A stretch of 64,000 bases of DNA. Source: DSOI01 sp041394885. Lineage in GTDB: Bacteria; Acidobacteriota; Terriglobia; Bryobacterales; Bryobacteraceae. The notes beneath the pieces were generated by a model. The model was given only the letters and a program-made list of their open reading frames with translations, was not told the origin of the DNA and did not search any database. Shown one piece after another: positions 47,618 through 56,752 of the stretch; the first letter of the stretch is position 1; every line of letters begins with the position of its first letter. The stretch lies in contig JAWKHI010000005.1 in the NCBI GenBank assembly GCA_041394885.1, positions 1 to 64,000 of the forward strand, written 5' to 3'. The translations under genes and the position numbers were made by a program.

Positions 47618-49813
47618 TCATTCCAGGTTGCGCACGATCGTGAAGTTCACCATGCCCATGGCCAAGCGCCGCGGATCATTCCCTTGGCCGAGCGACAGCG
47701 GAGAGACCGCGTTCGGCATCCGGAAGTCGATCCGCAGATCACCGCCCCGCGACTCCGCGACAGCCCGTGGGATGACCACGTGAGCCGACTTTCTCCCTCG
47801 CGTCTCATAGACCAATTTCGCGACGCTCGTCCCGTTCACCACCACGTCGAAGGTCTGGTTCGGCGTGTAGGTGTGGAATTCCATATCGAGCGCAAGATCC
47901 CATTCGATCTTGTCTTCCACCCGCATTCCGAGCGACGCCTGCACTCCGTCGTTCCAGGTGCCCCATGTCTCGGGAATGGACCAGCCTTCCATCGCGAACT
48001 CCACCGAGTTCGCGGCGATGCCGAATTCCACCTTGGTCCCCAGCCGGTAAGGCAGCAGCACCGCGTTATCCTCGTCGGCCAGGGGCGCGGCACGCATGCA
48101 TTCCGGGCACTCGGCCCAGCCCGGCGCAAGCACCCGGACCCCGTTCACCACGCCCGCTCGATCCGACGGTCTCTTCGTGCGCAGAGCCTCGGCCCAGAGA
48201 TCGCCGCGGCCGAACACATAAAGCGCCTGCCGTTGAAAACGGCCCTCGTGCACCTCCGCCAGCGTTCGCTTCCCCAACTCCAGCTCAATCGCCGCGTCCA
48301 GCCGCGCGAAAGACCCGATGTTGATGCCCATGCCATTGGTTCCGGCAAACCGGCACAACTCGAAATAGCCGCGGGGAACGTTATGCGGAAGGACGTAGAA
48401 AACGTTGCGGTAGCGCTTGCCGGCTTCGGCCCAGAACGGAGATTGGAGTGGGGTGGTCCACGCCAGCCGCTCCAGTTTGGTGCGTAGCGCGCGAAAGGCC
48501 TCCGCGGCGTCCGCCGTCTGCAATGGAATGAGAACTGCCATGATGCCCGCCAGCACCGCCGGCCGGTATTTGGCCGCGAGCAAACGGAACGTCGCCAGGT
48601 AGATGAGATAGAAAACGGGCCAGAACATCCTGCCTGAGCAGCGGAAGATGTTCGCCACGTGATCGACGATCGCCGGCAGTGGAATCGCGATCAGCTCCAC
48701 CGCGCCCGCGGCCACGTGATTGGAAATGGCATAGAGGGTGAGCAGGGCTGCTCCCGCGAGCAGGGGCCAGTGGCCGCGCAGCCGCCGGGCCTGGCTCGGG
48801 TCCCGGGCGAACTCGCCCAACGCCATGATCGCCAGCACGATCATGCCGACGCCCAGGAAGCTCACTCCCTCGTAGTCGCCGTTGGATTCCGGCCGCAGGG
48901 CGATCATTCCCGCCGTGCCCGGAAGCAGGGCGGAGAAATCCGGATACCCGATGAACATCGACAGCAGGTTCATCCGGTAGTAGCCGAATCCACCGCCGGA
49001 AACCGCGGACCCCAGAACGAAGTAGCCCGCCTGCCAGGCCACCAACGCGCACAATGAGATCGTCCCGGCCATCCATGCCGCCGCCCGCGCCGCGGCAATC
49101 CGCCGGGAAACCACCCGCGCCGTCAGATCCGCCATCCACAGCACGCCCGTCATCGCGGCAAGGTAGGCATGCACGAGCGTGGCGGCCACCAGCAGCGCCA
49201 CCCAGCGGCGCGGTGCGTATTCGTCGTTCCAATACAGCACCAGGCCGGCCAGGATCAACCAGTGCCCCATGAGAGCTTCATGGCCATGGAGGCGGAACAG
49301 GAACGGTGGCGCCATCAGAAAGAAAACCGATCCCAGCGCTTTGATCCGAAAATCAACCGTGCATTTTGCCAGTAATTTCCATGCGAAAACCGATTGGAGG
49401 ACAAAGCACAGGCAGATCCACAGGCCCGCATACTGGAAATCTTCCGGCAGCAAAGCCCGGAATGGCTTGAACAGGAAAGCCAACAAAGGGAGCGAGTCCG
49501 AGTAGACGATGGATCCGCCCAATTCCATGCCGAAGTTCGTGTTCAACCCGAGCGGCTGTTGCAGCATCGGCGCGGTCCGGAAGAAAAGCCAGCCCAGGTA
49601 GTGCTGCGCCGGGTCGCCGGTCGCCAGCCATCCCGTGCTCACAGGGTTCAGGATGCCGCCGCCGGTGATCAATAGGAACGCGGTGAAGCCGATGAGAATC
49701 GGCGTAATCAGATCGATCGCCGGATGTTTGGCCGCCGGCGCCGGCGCGGCCGCATCGCGGGAGGGGGGCGATTGCACCGCCGGCTTGGCCGAGGTTTTCT
49801 TTCGGATGGTCAT
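47618..49813 (-). CDS. DUF6311-like multi-pass membrane protein, copy 1
   Basis: 731 residues, same architecture as the downstream copy: basic/Pro-rich N-terminus, about 12 helices, soluble C-terminus with the shared segments TTPLQSPFWAEAG, LYVFGRGDLW and RAGVVNGVRVLAPGWA. Many membrane-loop residues are identical (TGWLATGDPAQHYLGWLFFR). The tandem pair, 39 bases apart, arose by duplication, and both frames are intact, so both are probably used. murB lies upstream on the same strand. Confidence 0.7.
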   Translation of the reverse strand: MTIRKKTSAKPAVQSPPSRDAAAPAPAAKHPAIDLITPILIGFTAFLLITGGGILNPVSTGWLATGDPAQHYLGWLFFRTAPMLQQPLGLNTNFGMELGGSIVYSDSLPLLAFLFKPFRALLPEDFQYAGLWICLCFVLQSVFAWKLLAKCTVDFRIKALGSVFFLMAPPFLFRLHGHEALMGHWLILAGLVLYWNDEYAPRRWVALLVAATLVHAYLAAMTGVLWMADLTARVVSRRIAAARAAAWMAGTISLCALVAWQAGYFVLGSAVSGGGFGYYRMNLLSMFIGYPDFSALLPGTAGMIALRPESNGDYEGVSFLGVGMIVLAIMALGEFARDPSQARRLRGHWPLLAGAALLTLYAISNHVAAGAVELIAIPLPAIVDHVANIFRCSGRMFWPVFYLIYLATFRLLAAKYRPAVLAGIMAVLIPLQTADAAEAFRALRTKLERLAWTTPLQSPFWAEAGKRYRNVFYVLPHNVPRGYFELCRFAGTNGMGINIGSFARLDAAIELELGKRTLAEVHEGRFQRQALYVFGRGDLWAEALRTKRPSDRAGVVNGVRVLAPGWAECPECMRAAPLADEDNAVLLPYRLGTKVEFGIAANSVEFAMEGWSIPETWGTWNDGVQASLGMRVEDKIEWDLALDMEFHTYTPNQTFDVVVNGTSVAKLVYETRGRKSAHVVIPRAVAESRGGDLRIDFRMPNAVSPLSLGQGNDPRRLAMGMVNFTIVRNLE

Positions 49814-49895
49814 GCAGTGTGAAACGCCAGGGCGGCGACGCGCCCAAGGGATTTATTGTAACCGGTTTCCCGCGCCCGGCATGCTTCCCGCGTTC

Positions 49896-50864
49896 TTACT
49901 CCGGCCCAAATCCCACGTATTGCACTTCTTCCTCGAGTTGGAGGCCAAAGCGCTCGCGGACCCGGTCCTTCAACTCCCCGATCAGCGCCCGCGCATCGGC
50001 CGCGCGGGCTTCCACGCCTGGCGCGGCGTCATTGTAGAGCAGGTTCGCATGATAGTCCGCCACTTGAATCTCTCCCCGCCGCATCCCTTTCGCGCCCACC
50101 TGTTCCAGGAACCACGCCGACGGAACCTTCCCCTCGATCACCACGCCGGCCGGAACCGCTTCCGCCACGTGCGTCGGCAGCCGGGCGAGAATACAGTTCT
50201 TGAAGATACTGCCGGCGCAGCGCAGCGTGGGTGGAAACTTCGCGTCGCGGACGCCGGCGATTTCAGCGGCGCGCTGGCGGATTGCCGCGCCGTCGCCCGG
50301 TGGAACCCGGAGCCGCGCGTCGAGAATAACCCAGTCCTTGTTCCGCTTGAAAATGCTCTCGCGATAGTCGAATCCGCATTCGGCGTTGTCGAAGACGCGG
50401 ATTCGGTCGCCGTCAAGGAATCGCACCTGTGTGACGAACTCCATCAGCGAATGACCGTATGCCCCCGCGTTGCCGTAGATGGCTCCTCCCACCCAGCCCG
50501 GAATACGATTGAGAGTGTGCAGCCCGTCGAGCGATTGCTCGATCGAAAAATCCACCAGCCCCTGGAGGTCGGCTCCGGCATCCACGGCGATCTCCCCTTG
50601 CTCCATGGAGATCGAAGCCGCGCGGTAGCGGAGCACGATGCCGTTGAATCCGGCGTCGGAGACGATCAGATTGGAGCCGCCTCCCAGCGTCAACCAAGGG
50701 AACCGCGACCGGCGCGCCGCAGCGCAAGCCTTCGTAAAAGCGCCGGGCGATGACGCGTCCACCGTCCATCGCGCAGGACCGCCCAGTTGGAATCGCGTGC
50801 ACTTGCGAAGCCGTTGGTTCTCGAGAATCTTCAAATCGTCGATGGCGTAGAATAGTGAGTCCAA
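49896..50864 (-). CDS. murB: UDP-N-acetylenolpyruvoylglucosamine reductase MurB
   Basis: 322 residues from a TTG at 50864; the frame runs on upstream only as a shadow of the divergent DUF2461 gene. FAD-binding LGGGSNLIVSDAGFNG, GWVGGAIYGNAGAYG and the catalytic Ser in CAGSIFKNC identify MurB, which reduces UDP-GlcNAc-enolpyruvate to UDP-MurNAc with NADPH in peptidoglycan synthesis. Other mur genes are absent here. Start choice is supported by homology to short MurB N-termini (DLKILENQRLRKCTRFQLGG) but no strong ribosome site is seen. Confidence 0.92.
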   Translation of the reverse strand: MDSLFYAIDDLKILENQRLRKCTRFQLGGPARWTVDASSPGAFTKACAAARRSRFPWLTLGGGSNLIVSDAGFNGIVLRYRAASISMEQGEIAVDAGADLQGLVDFSIEQSLDGLHTLNRIPGWVGGAIYGNAGAYGHSLMEFVTQVRFLDGDRIRVFDNAECGFDYRESIFKRNKDWVILDARLRVPPGDGAAIRQRAAEIAGVRDAKFPPTLRCAGSIFKNCILARLPTHVAEAVPAGVVIEGKVPSAWFLEQVGAKGMRRGEIQVADYHANLLYNDAAPGVEARAADARALIGELKDRVRERFGLQLEEEVQYVGFGPE

Positions 50865-50891
50865 AACTGATTCTAGCCTGAGGAGGATCCG

Positions 50892-51608
50892 ATGCCCGGC
50901 TTTCGCGGCTTCCCCGAAGAGACGATTCCCTTCTTTCGCGACCTCAAAAAAAACAACAATCGCGAATGGTTCCAACCAAGAAAGGAGTTGTTCGAAGCCA
51001 AGGTGCGCGCCCCCATGGTGGATCTTGTGGAAGCCCTGAACGCGTGGCTGAGCGCGGAAGCGCCGGAGTTCGTCACCGAGCCCGGCAAGGCCATCTACCG
51101 CATCTATCGCGACACTCGTTTCAGCAAAGACAAGACGCCGTACAAAGACCACATCGGGGCCATCTTTCCCCACAAGCACCTTGGTAAGCACTCCGGAGGC
51201 GGCTTTTACGTCGGCATCACCGACACCGGTGCGGGCGTGGCCGGCGGCGTCTATGGCCCCACCCCACAAGACATGCTCGTTCTTCGGACTCGCTTCGCCG
51301 AAGCGTCTGCGGAGTTCGACCGGCTCACTCGAGGCAAGACGTTCGCCAAGTTGATGGGCGAGTTGAAGGGCGAGCAGTTGGCGCGGATGCCGAAGGGCTT
51401 CCCCACGGACCATCCGGCCGGTGATTTGCTCCGGCGCAAGCAATGGTACTGGTATGCCGAAATGAACGAAAACCCCAAGCTGATCGAGTCCGCGAAGCTT
51501 CTTGGTGAGATCACAAAACGCTTCGCGGCCGCGCTGCCCGCCGTCCGGTGGATGAACGAACCGTTGGTGGCCGCCGTCAAGAAGGCCGAGTCCCGCGTCA
51601 TGCTCTAG
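50892..51608 (+). CDS. DUF2461 (TIGR02453-type) protein
   Basis: 238 residues; GAGGAGG lies seven bases before the ATG. The segments FFRDLKKNNNREWF, YRIYRDTRFSKDKTPYKDHI and GGGFYVGITD are diagnostic of DUF2461, a soluble family without known reaction. Length is normal. Divergent from murB with 27 bases between starts, and convergent with the ADOP gene, which it overlaps by four bases. Confidence 0.92.
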   Translation: MPGFRGFPEETIPFFRDLKKNNNREWFQPRKELFEAKVRAPMVDLVEALNAWLSAEAPEFVTEPGKAIYRIYRDTRFSKDKTPYKDHIGAIFPHKHLGKHSGGGFYVGITDTGAGVAGGVYGPTPQDMLVLRTRFAEASAEFDRLTRGKTFAKLMGELKGEQLARMPKGFPTDHPAGDLLRRKQWYWYAEMNENPKLIESAKLLGEITKRFAAALPAVRWMNEPLVAAVKKAESRVML

Positions 51609-54082
51609 ATGCAGCTCTGACGGTCGCGGAGCGCCGTGGCAGGTGCGATCCGCGCCGCCCGGCGGGCCGGAATGTAGCTGGCTGCAATCGCGGCCGCAAT
51701 GGCCAGAACCATGACGCCGGCGAAAGTGGGCGGGTCGACCGGGCTCACGGAGTAGAGAACGGCCTGTAAGGACCGAGTGAGCGCCATCGCCGCCGCCGCG
51801 CCAGCCAACGCTCCCGCAACTGCCAGCGCCAGCCCTTGCCGCAGCATGAGCGCCATGATCGCACCCGGCGGCGCGCCCAGTGCTCGCCGGATTCCGATCT
51901 CCCGCGTGCGCTGCACCACCGCGTGGGCGGTCACGCCGTAGATGCCGGTCATCGCAAGCAGCAGTCCGGTTCCGGCGAACAGCCCCAGCAGCATCAGAAC
52001 CGTTCGCCGCCGCCCCTCCGATCGCTCGATCACATCTTCCATCGTCCTTACCGCTGTCATCGTCTGATCGCCATCGATCGCCGCCAGTTCCGATCGTATC
52101 GCGTTCACATAACGAAGCGGATCGCCCGCCGTGCGGACGGCGAACATCGCCGACATGGGCGGCGTCTGCGTGCGCGGCCGGTAGAGACCGGGGTCTGGTT
52201 CCTCCCCAAGGCTTGCCTGCCGGACATCGGCCACGATACCGGCGATCCGCACCGGTTCCAGGCTCGCTCCCGCTAGAAGCGACTGCCCCACCGGATCTTC
52301 CCCCTTTGGATACTCGGGCCAGAAACGCCGCGCCAGCGCTTCATTGATCACAGCCACCTTCGGTGAGCCCGCGCCATCGGCCCCCGTGAAAAGGCGTCCA
52401 CGCTTGAGGCCGATCCCCAGCGTGTGGAAGTATCCCGGCGTCACACTTTGCAGCGTGGCGAACGGGCGCTGATTCAGGGAGCGCAATGCGCGTCCCACCA
52501 CGTGCACCGGCGTGGCGGCGAACCCGGTTGTGGGCAGTGTCAGAGTCACCCCTGCGCTCTCGACGCCTGGAATCGATTCCACCCGCTCCACGAATTCATT
52601 CAAGTGAGGCTCCGCCAAAGTGAGCCGAAACGTGAGTATGTGTGCGGGGCGGAAGCCGGGGTCGATCGAATGCAACCGTGAGAGACTCTGGATCATCAGG
52701 GCGGCGCCGATCGAAAGCACGATCGCGAGCGCCACTTGGCCCGCGACCAACAGAGGCCGCGGACTGAGCCATCGCGGCAGGCGCTTCCAGCGGGTGCCGC
52801 TAATCGCTCCCGCAAGGTCCGGTCGCGAACTCCTCATCGCCGGGCCTATCGCGAACAGAGCGCAAGTGGCCAATGACAAAGCCGCCGCGAAAGCGAGCAC
52901 CCCGCCGTCCAGTTGAATCTCTTCGGCGCGAGGCAGATCGAACCATGGGATTCGTTCGATGCTTCGCAACGCCCACCCTGCGCCCAGCATGCCGGCAACG
53001 CAGCCGCCGCCAGCCAATAGCAGACCTTCCGCCAGCGTTTGCGCGGCCAGGCGGGCCCGGCTTGCTCCGAGCGCGGATCGAATCGCGAACTCACGCGAGC
53101 GCGCCGCCGTACGGGCCAGAAGCAGGCTGGCGACATTGGCGCAAGCGATGAGCAGCACGAAGCCCACCGCGCCGAAAAGCATCCATATCACCGGCCGGAC
53201 ATCGCGCACGATCTGATCCTTCAGCGCCAGCAAAGGTTCCGGCCTCCTCCGTTTGGCATCGAGCATGTCCGGATTGGCCATCCGGTATCGCTCGTTGATG
53301 AGGGCCACCTCCGCGCTGGCCCGTTCCATATCGACGCCGGGTCCCAGACGCCCGAACACACTCAACATCGGGCTGTGGCGCCGTGACGGAAGCGGGACAG
53401 CGTCCGGTTGCCAGGGCCGCCAAACATCGACATCGGAGAATGGAAAACGCAGCCCCTCCGGTGCGACTCCCACAATCTGACAGGGAGCGCCTGCCATCCG
53501 GACTGTTTTGCCCACCGCACCACGATCGCCGCCGAATCGCCGCCGCCACAGGTCCGCGCTGATCATCGCCACCGATGCCCCCGGCCGTTCTTCCTCGGGC
53601 AGAAAACTCCGGCCGACAATCGGACTCGCGCCAAGAATGGAGAGAAAGTTCGTGGACACTCGCGCGCCGTTCAGAGGCTCTGCCGATCCAAAGCCGGCAA
53701 GTGCGACACTCTCCTCCACAACGAGGTATGCGCCGACTCCACTGAAGTTGATCGCATGGCTCATTGCTTCGAAACGCGCCTGCGTGGCGCCTCCCGTGAT
53801 GCGCACCAATTCCTGGGAGTTTTGATAGGGCAGGGGCTTCAGCAGCACCGCCTTCACCACGGAGAAGACCGCGGTGTTGGCGCCGATGCCCAGGCAGAGC
53901 GTCGCAATCGCGGTGAGAGCAAACCAGGGATTGGCGCGCATCGACCGAGCTGCGTGGCGGAGATCCCGCGCGAGCAAAAAGGCCGCTGCGACGCCGCTCC
54001 CAACCACCGGAAACTCGCGGCGCATGGGAGGCCGGTTCGTCTCGCGGGATCCCTTCGAGAGGAATTCGAATGCCCGGCGCAT
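51605..54082 (-). CDS. ADOP-type ABC transporter permease (MacB/FtsX)
   Basis: 825 residues from the ATG in MRRAFEFL; the longer frame is a shadow of the TonB gene. Two MacB-periplasmic-core/FtsX permease halves are fused: the first membrane helix is in FALTAIATLCLGIGANTAVF, the mid helices in MLFGAVGFVLLIACANVASL, and the last in LLGLFAGTGLLLAMTGIYGV. This duplicated orphan permease form is frequent in Acidobacteriota. No ATPase gene is adjacent. It starts 34 bases after the TonB receptor gene and may share its B12-responsive transcript. Confidence 0.88.
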   Translation of the reverse strand: MRRAFEFLSKGSRETNRPPMRREFPVVGSGVAAAFLLARDLRHAARSMRANPWFALTAIATLCLGIGANTAVFSVVKAVLLKPLPYQNSQELVRITGGATQARFEAMSHAINFSGVGAYLVVEESVALAGFGSAEPLNGARVSTNFLSILGASPIVGRSFLPEEERPGASVAMISADLWRRRFGGDRGAVGKTVRMAGAPCQIVGVAPEGLRFPFSDVDVWRPWQPDAVPLPSRRHSPMLSVFGRLGPGVDMERASAEVALINERYRMANPDMLDAKRRRPEPLLALKDQIVRDVRPVIWMLFGAVGFVLLIACANVASLLLARTAARSREFAIRSALGASRARLAAQTLAEGLLLAGGGCVAGMLGAGWALRSIERIPWFDLPRAEEIQLDGGVLAFAAALSLATCALFAIGPAMRSSRPDLAGAISGTRWKRLPRWLSPRPLLVAGQVALAIVLSIGAALMIQSLSRLHSIDPGFRPAHILTFRLTLAEPHLNEFVERVESIPGVESAGVTLTLPTTGFAATPVHVVGRALRSLNQRPFATLQSVTPGYFHTLGIGLKRGRLFTGADGAGSPKVAVINEALARRFWPEYPKGEDPVGQSLLAGASLEPVRIAGIVADVRQASLGEEPDPGLYRPRTQTPPMSAMFAVRTAGDPLRYVNAIRSELAAIDGDQTMTAVRTMEDVIERSEGRRRTVLMLLGLFAGTGLLLAMTGIYGVTAHAVVQRTREIGIRRALGAPPGAIMALMLRQGLALAVAGALAGAAAAMALTRSLQAVLYSVSPVDPPTFAGVMVLAIAAAIAASYIPARRAARIAPATALRDRQSCI

Positions 54083-54116
54083 CGTGCTACGAGTATACGC
54101 CGGGCATCGAACATGG

Positions 54117-56453
54117 CTACCAGGCGAACCGCAGACCGCCGATCGCCCATGCCTTCGGCGTCCGGAAACCATCTTCGAAGTACGACTGGTTGAAGATGTT
54201 GTCGATACGCGTGAACACCACCATTCGCGTGCGTTCGCCCAGGGATTTGGTGTAGTTGATCGCCAGATCGCCCTTCTTCGGGCCTGGAAACAGGAACGGC
54301 CGCGCGCCGCCGGAAAACATCTGCCACCAGTAACTCGATGCTCCGAAGAAATCGAAGGTAACATCCACGCTGCGCCAAAGTCTTTGGGTAACCATGGCGG
54401 AGATCGTGTGCGGAGAAACACGGATGCTGCGCACCGAGCCGCCCAGAAGGACCGAGTTTCTCTCATCCGCATTGGTGTGCGTATAGGCGGCCTGGGCGTA
54501 CAGCGATCGGGTGAGTTGGGCGCGAACGCTCAATTCCACACCACGAGCCAAGCCTCCGCCCGTGTTCCGGTAACCGAGCGATCGGCCGTAGGGATCGGTC
54601 GCGGCGCTGATCAGGCCGCTAAAATCGAATCCGATTACCTGTTGCAGCCGGGTGTAGAAATAGGTCCCCGAAAGCTGGATCCGGGATGAGGCCAGGTACT
54701 GATCGAACCCCGCGTCAAAGGCAATCGAGCGTTCCGGCGCGATGCGTGGATCGCCGTAGGCGGAAAAAGATCCGGCGAAGAAAGAGTAGCCGAAGCGCTC
54801 ATAGAGCGCCGGCGCCCGGTATGCATTCCCCGTGTGCGCCCGTAACTTCGTGCCCGTTTTCGGCACGAAGTAAGAAAGCGCCACATCGCCGGTCAGCGCA
54901 TTGGGAGGCGAGGGCAGCGTGACGTTGGCATACTGCGCGTTGCCCCCGGCGAAGGCCGGCCGCGACAATGCGAAATTCTGGAAACGGCCCGACAGTGATA
55001 CCTGCAAGCGGTCACCGGCCAGTCTCCACTGATCCTGTGCGAACAAAGCATGGCTCCGCTGCGAAGCCGTGACGCGCGCGTCGGTAAGCGGATCGCGGGA
55101 ACGATTGTTATAGTCCTCCCGCTCGAATTCATAGCCGGCTGATACGAAGTGGCGCTGAAACAGAGTAAGGTCGGTGCGCGCTTGTGCGGTGTCGATACGG
55201 CCGTCAAACTGGTTCGAGTTATTGCCCTGCGGCTGAAAACCCGTGCCGCCAGGGCCATCCCGGTTGTTACGGCGCGTCGTCATTCCCTGGTACTGCGCTC
55301 GCAGCGAGGCGGACGGGCTGATCTGGTGCGTCAGCGTGGCGAGCGCGGAAACGAAGCTCGAAAGGCGTCCGGAGTCGGGATCGTTCGGGGCTGTGAAAAA
55401 CGTCCGGCCCTCTACCGCCGGTACCGGCAACGTAGTCGGGAGAGCCGCCACCGGAGCGGCAAAAGGCGTGCCGTTCAGAGAAAGAAATGTGTCGTTGGCG
55501 AACACCCGGATGCCGGCCGTGGTCCGCGGCGAGAGCGCGTATTGAGCGAAACCCTGCCCGGACCAGTTGCGCGTGGCGTCATACCCGTCCACCCCCGAGG
55601 TGACGTTCAAATGCGCCATCGCTCCGCTGAAGCGAAGCCGGTCGTCAAGCAAACCCCCGCCGGCGCGCGCCACGCCGCGGAACAATCCGAGTCCGCCGCC
55701 TTCGGCTGAGATTTCCCCGTGGAAAGGCGCGCCGCCGGCGCCCGTAACCATGTTGACGACGCCGCCGATGGCGTGCGTGCCATACAACGACGACCCCGAT
55801 CCCCGGAGCACTTCCACGCGCGCGGTGTCGAGCAGCACGAAGTCGCCGAAAAATCCCGTGCCGTCGCTTTGCGGCGCCGCCACGTCGCGGAAGCGGAACC
55901 CATCGATCAGTAGCGAAGTGTCGAACGCGCGGAGTCCGCGCGTGTGGATGCGCGCCAGCGAACCCGGTCCCCCGAGTTGCATGATGCGTATGCCGGGTGT
56001 GAGCCGAAGAGCCTCGACGAGTGAATACTCGCCCCGGGCGGCGATCTCCTTGCCATCGATGACGTCGAAGGCCTTGGCGATCTCATCGGTGGATTGCGTC
56101 GTGGAGGAAGCGGTTACCGAGACCTGCGTCGAAAGTCGCGCCAAACCGACGGCGAGATTCTGCTCGCGAGTATCGTCGAGCTGGAATGAAACCGTTTCGG
56201 AATCTGAAAACCCTTCCGCCGCCGCAACGATCAGGTAGTGGGCGGAAGGAAGTTGAGAGATCGAGTAGACACCGTCGAAGCCCGAAGTCGTCGAACGGAC
56301 TACGCTCGCGTCGCGGCTTCGAATCGTAACCGTAGCGCCGATAACCGCCGCGCCGGAAGGGTCGAGCACCCGTCCGCGTGTGGAAGCGGCGTGTAAGTTC
56401 GCCGCAAGGCAAAAACCGAGCAAGTAAGTGAAGGCGATTGGATGCGCCATCAT
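54117..56453 (-). CDS. TonB-dependent receptor, probable cobalamin uptake
   Basis: 778 residues. Signal peptide (1-22), carboxypeptidase-regulatory-like domain (RGRVLDPSGAAVIGATVTIR, 26-105), plug domain (ALRLTPGIRIMQLGGPGSLA; GSGSSLYGTHAIGGVVNMVT) and a beta-barrel ending in an aromatic residue (LRFAW). A cobalamin riboswitch lies 60 bases upstream on the same strand, so the likely cargo is vitamin B12 or a corrinoid, as for BtuB. The barrel itself gives no substrate clue. Outer-membrane uptake would be driven by TonB-ExbBD encoded elsewhere. Confidence 0.88.
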   Translation of the reverse strand: MMAHPIAFTYLLGFCLAANLHAASTRGRVLDPSGAAVIGATVTIRSRDASVVRSTTSGFDGVYSISQLPSAHYLIVAAAEGFSDSETVSFQLDDTREQNLAVGLARLSTQVSVTASSTTQSTDEIAKAFDVIDGKEIAARGEYSLVEALRLTPGIRIMQLGGPGSLARIHTRGLRAFDTSLLIDGFRFRDVAAPQSDGTGFFGDFVLLDTARVEVLRGSGSSLYGTHAIGGVVNMVTGAGGAPFHGEISAEGGGLGLFRGVARAGGGLLDDRLRFSGAMAHLNVTSGVDGYDATRNWSGQGFAQYALSPRTTAGIRVFANDTFLSLNGTPFAAPVAALPTTLPVPAVEGRTFFTAPNDPDSGRLSSFVSALATLTHQISPSASLRAQYQGMTTRRNNRDGPGGTGFQPQGNNSNQFDGRIDTAQARTDLTLFQRHFVSAGYEFEREDYNNRSRDPLTDARVTASQRSHALFAQDQWRLAGDRLQVSLSGRFQNFALSRPAFAGGNAQYANVTLPSPPNALTGDVALSYFVPKTGTKLRAHTGNAYRAPALYERFGYSFFAGSFSAYGDPRIAPERSIAFDAGFDQYLASSRIQLSGTYFYTRLQQVIGFDFSGLISAATDPYGRSLGYRNTGGGLARGVELSVRAQLTRSLYAQAAYTHTNADERNSVLLGGSVRSIRVSPHTISAMVTQRLWRSVDVTFDFFGASSYWWQMFSGGARPFLFPGPKKGDLAINYTKSLGERTRMVVFTRIDNIFNQSYFEDGFRTPKAWAIGGLRFAW

Positions 56454-56509
56454 GCACCTCTTTCCGAGAAGGTCACGTGGATTTCCGCCGCCCTGTTTGA
56501 GGGATCGGC

Positions 56510-56695
56510 AGGCTAATCGGCAGGTCTTCGGACTTGCGGGCTTCTAACTACGCGAGCGTAGTGTACCTACTGGCCCGGCTTCCCAGCGCTAGAAGCGCCA
56601 GTGCCATGAGTGAGCGTTCGTTCCCGCTTACCGCTGCTGGACAGTCCCGGATTCACACCGGGTTCCCTTGCACCGCGAAATAAGTTGCTCTGTTC
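56510..56695 (-). ncRNA. Cobalamin riboswitch
   Basis: On the minus strand the order is GGGAACCCGGTGTGAATCC, GGACTGTCCAGCAGCGGTAA, a variable peripheral stem, and the B12 box AAGTCCGAAGACCTGCC at 56519-56535, followed by a run-out toward the TonB gene. These are the conserved core elements of the adenosylcobalamin-type riboswitch. Boundaries are approximate. It should repress the receptor, and perhaps the ADOP gene, when B12 is plentiful. Confidence 0.93.
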
Positions 56696-56752
56696 GCGGT
56701 TTCCGGTAGCGAACGTAGAATAGCATGGCCAGTCCCGGAGGGGAAGAGCAAA

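Noticed and set aside
45713..48487. Long plus-strand frame opposite the DUF6311 genes
   Set aside because: Arg/His/Gln-rich composition without motifs, produced by codon bias of the two minus-strand genes.
50865..51443. N-terminal extension of MurB
   Set aside because: Opposite-strand shadow of the DUF2461 gene, whose ribosome site and motifs are clear.
54083..54472. N-terminal extension of the ADOP permease
   Set aside because: Shadow of the TonB-receptor C-terminus; the permease begins with its usual short cytoplasmic segment and first helix.
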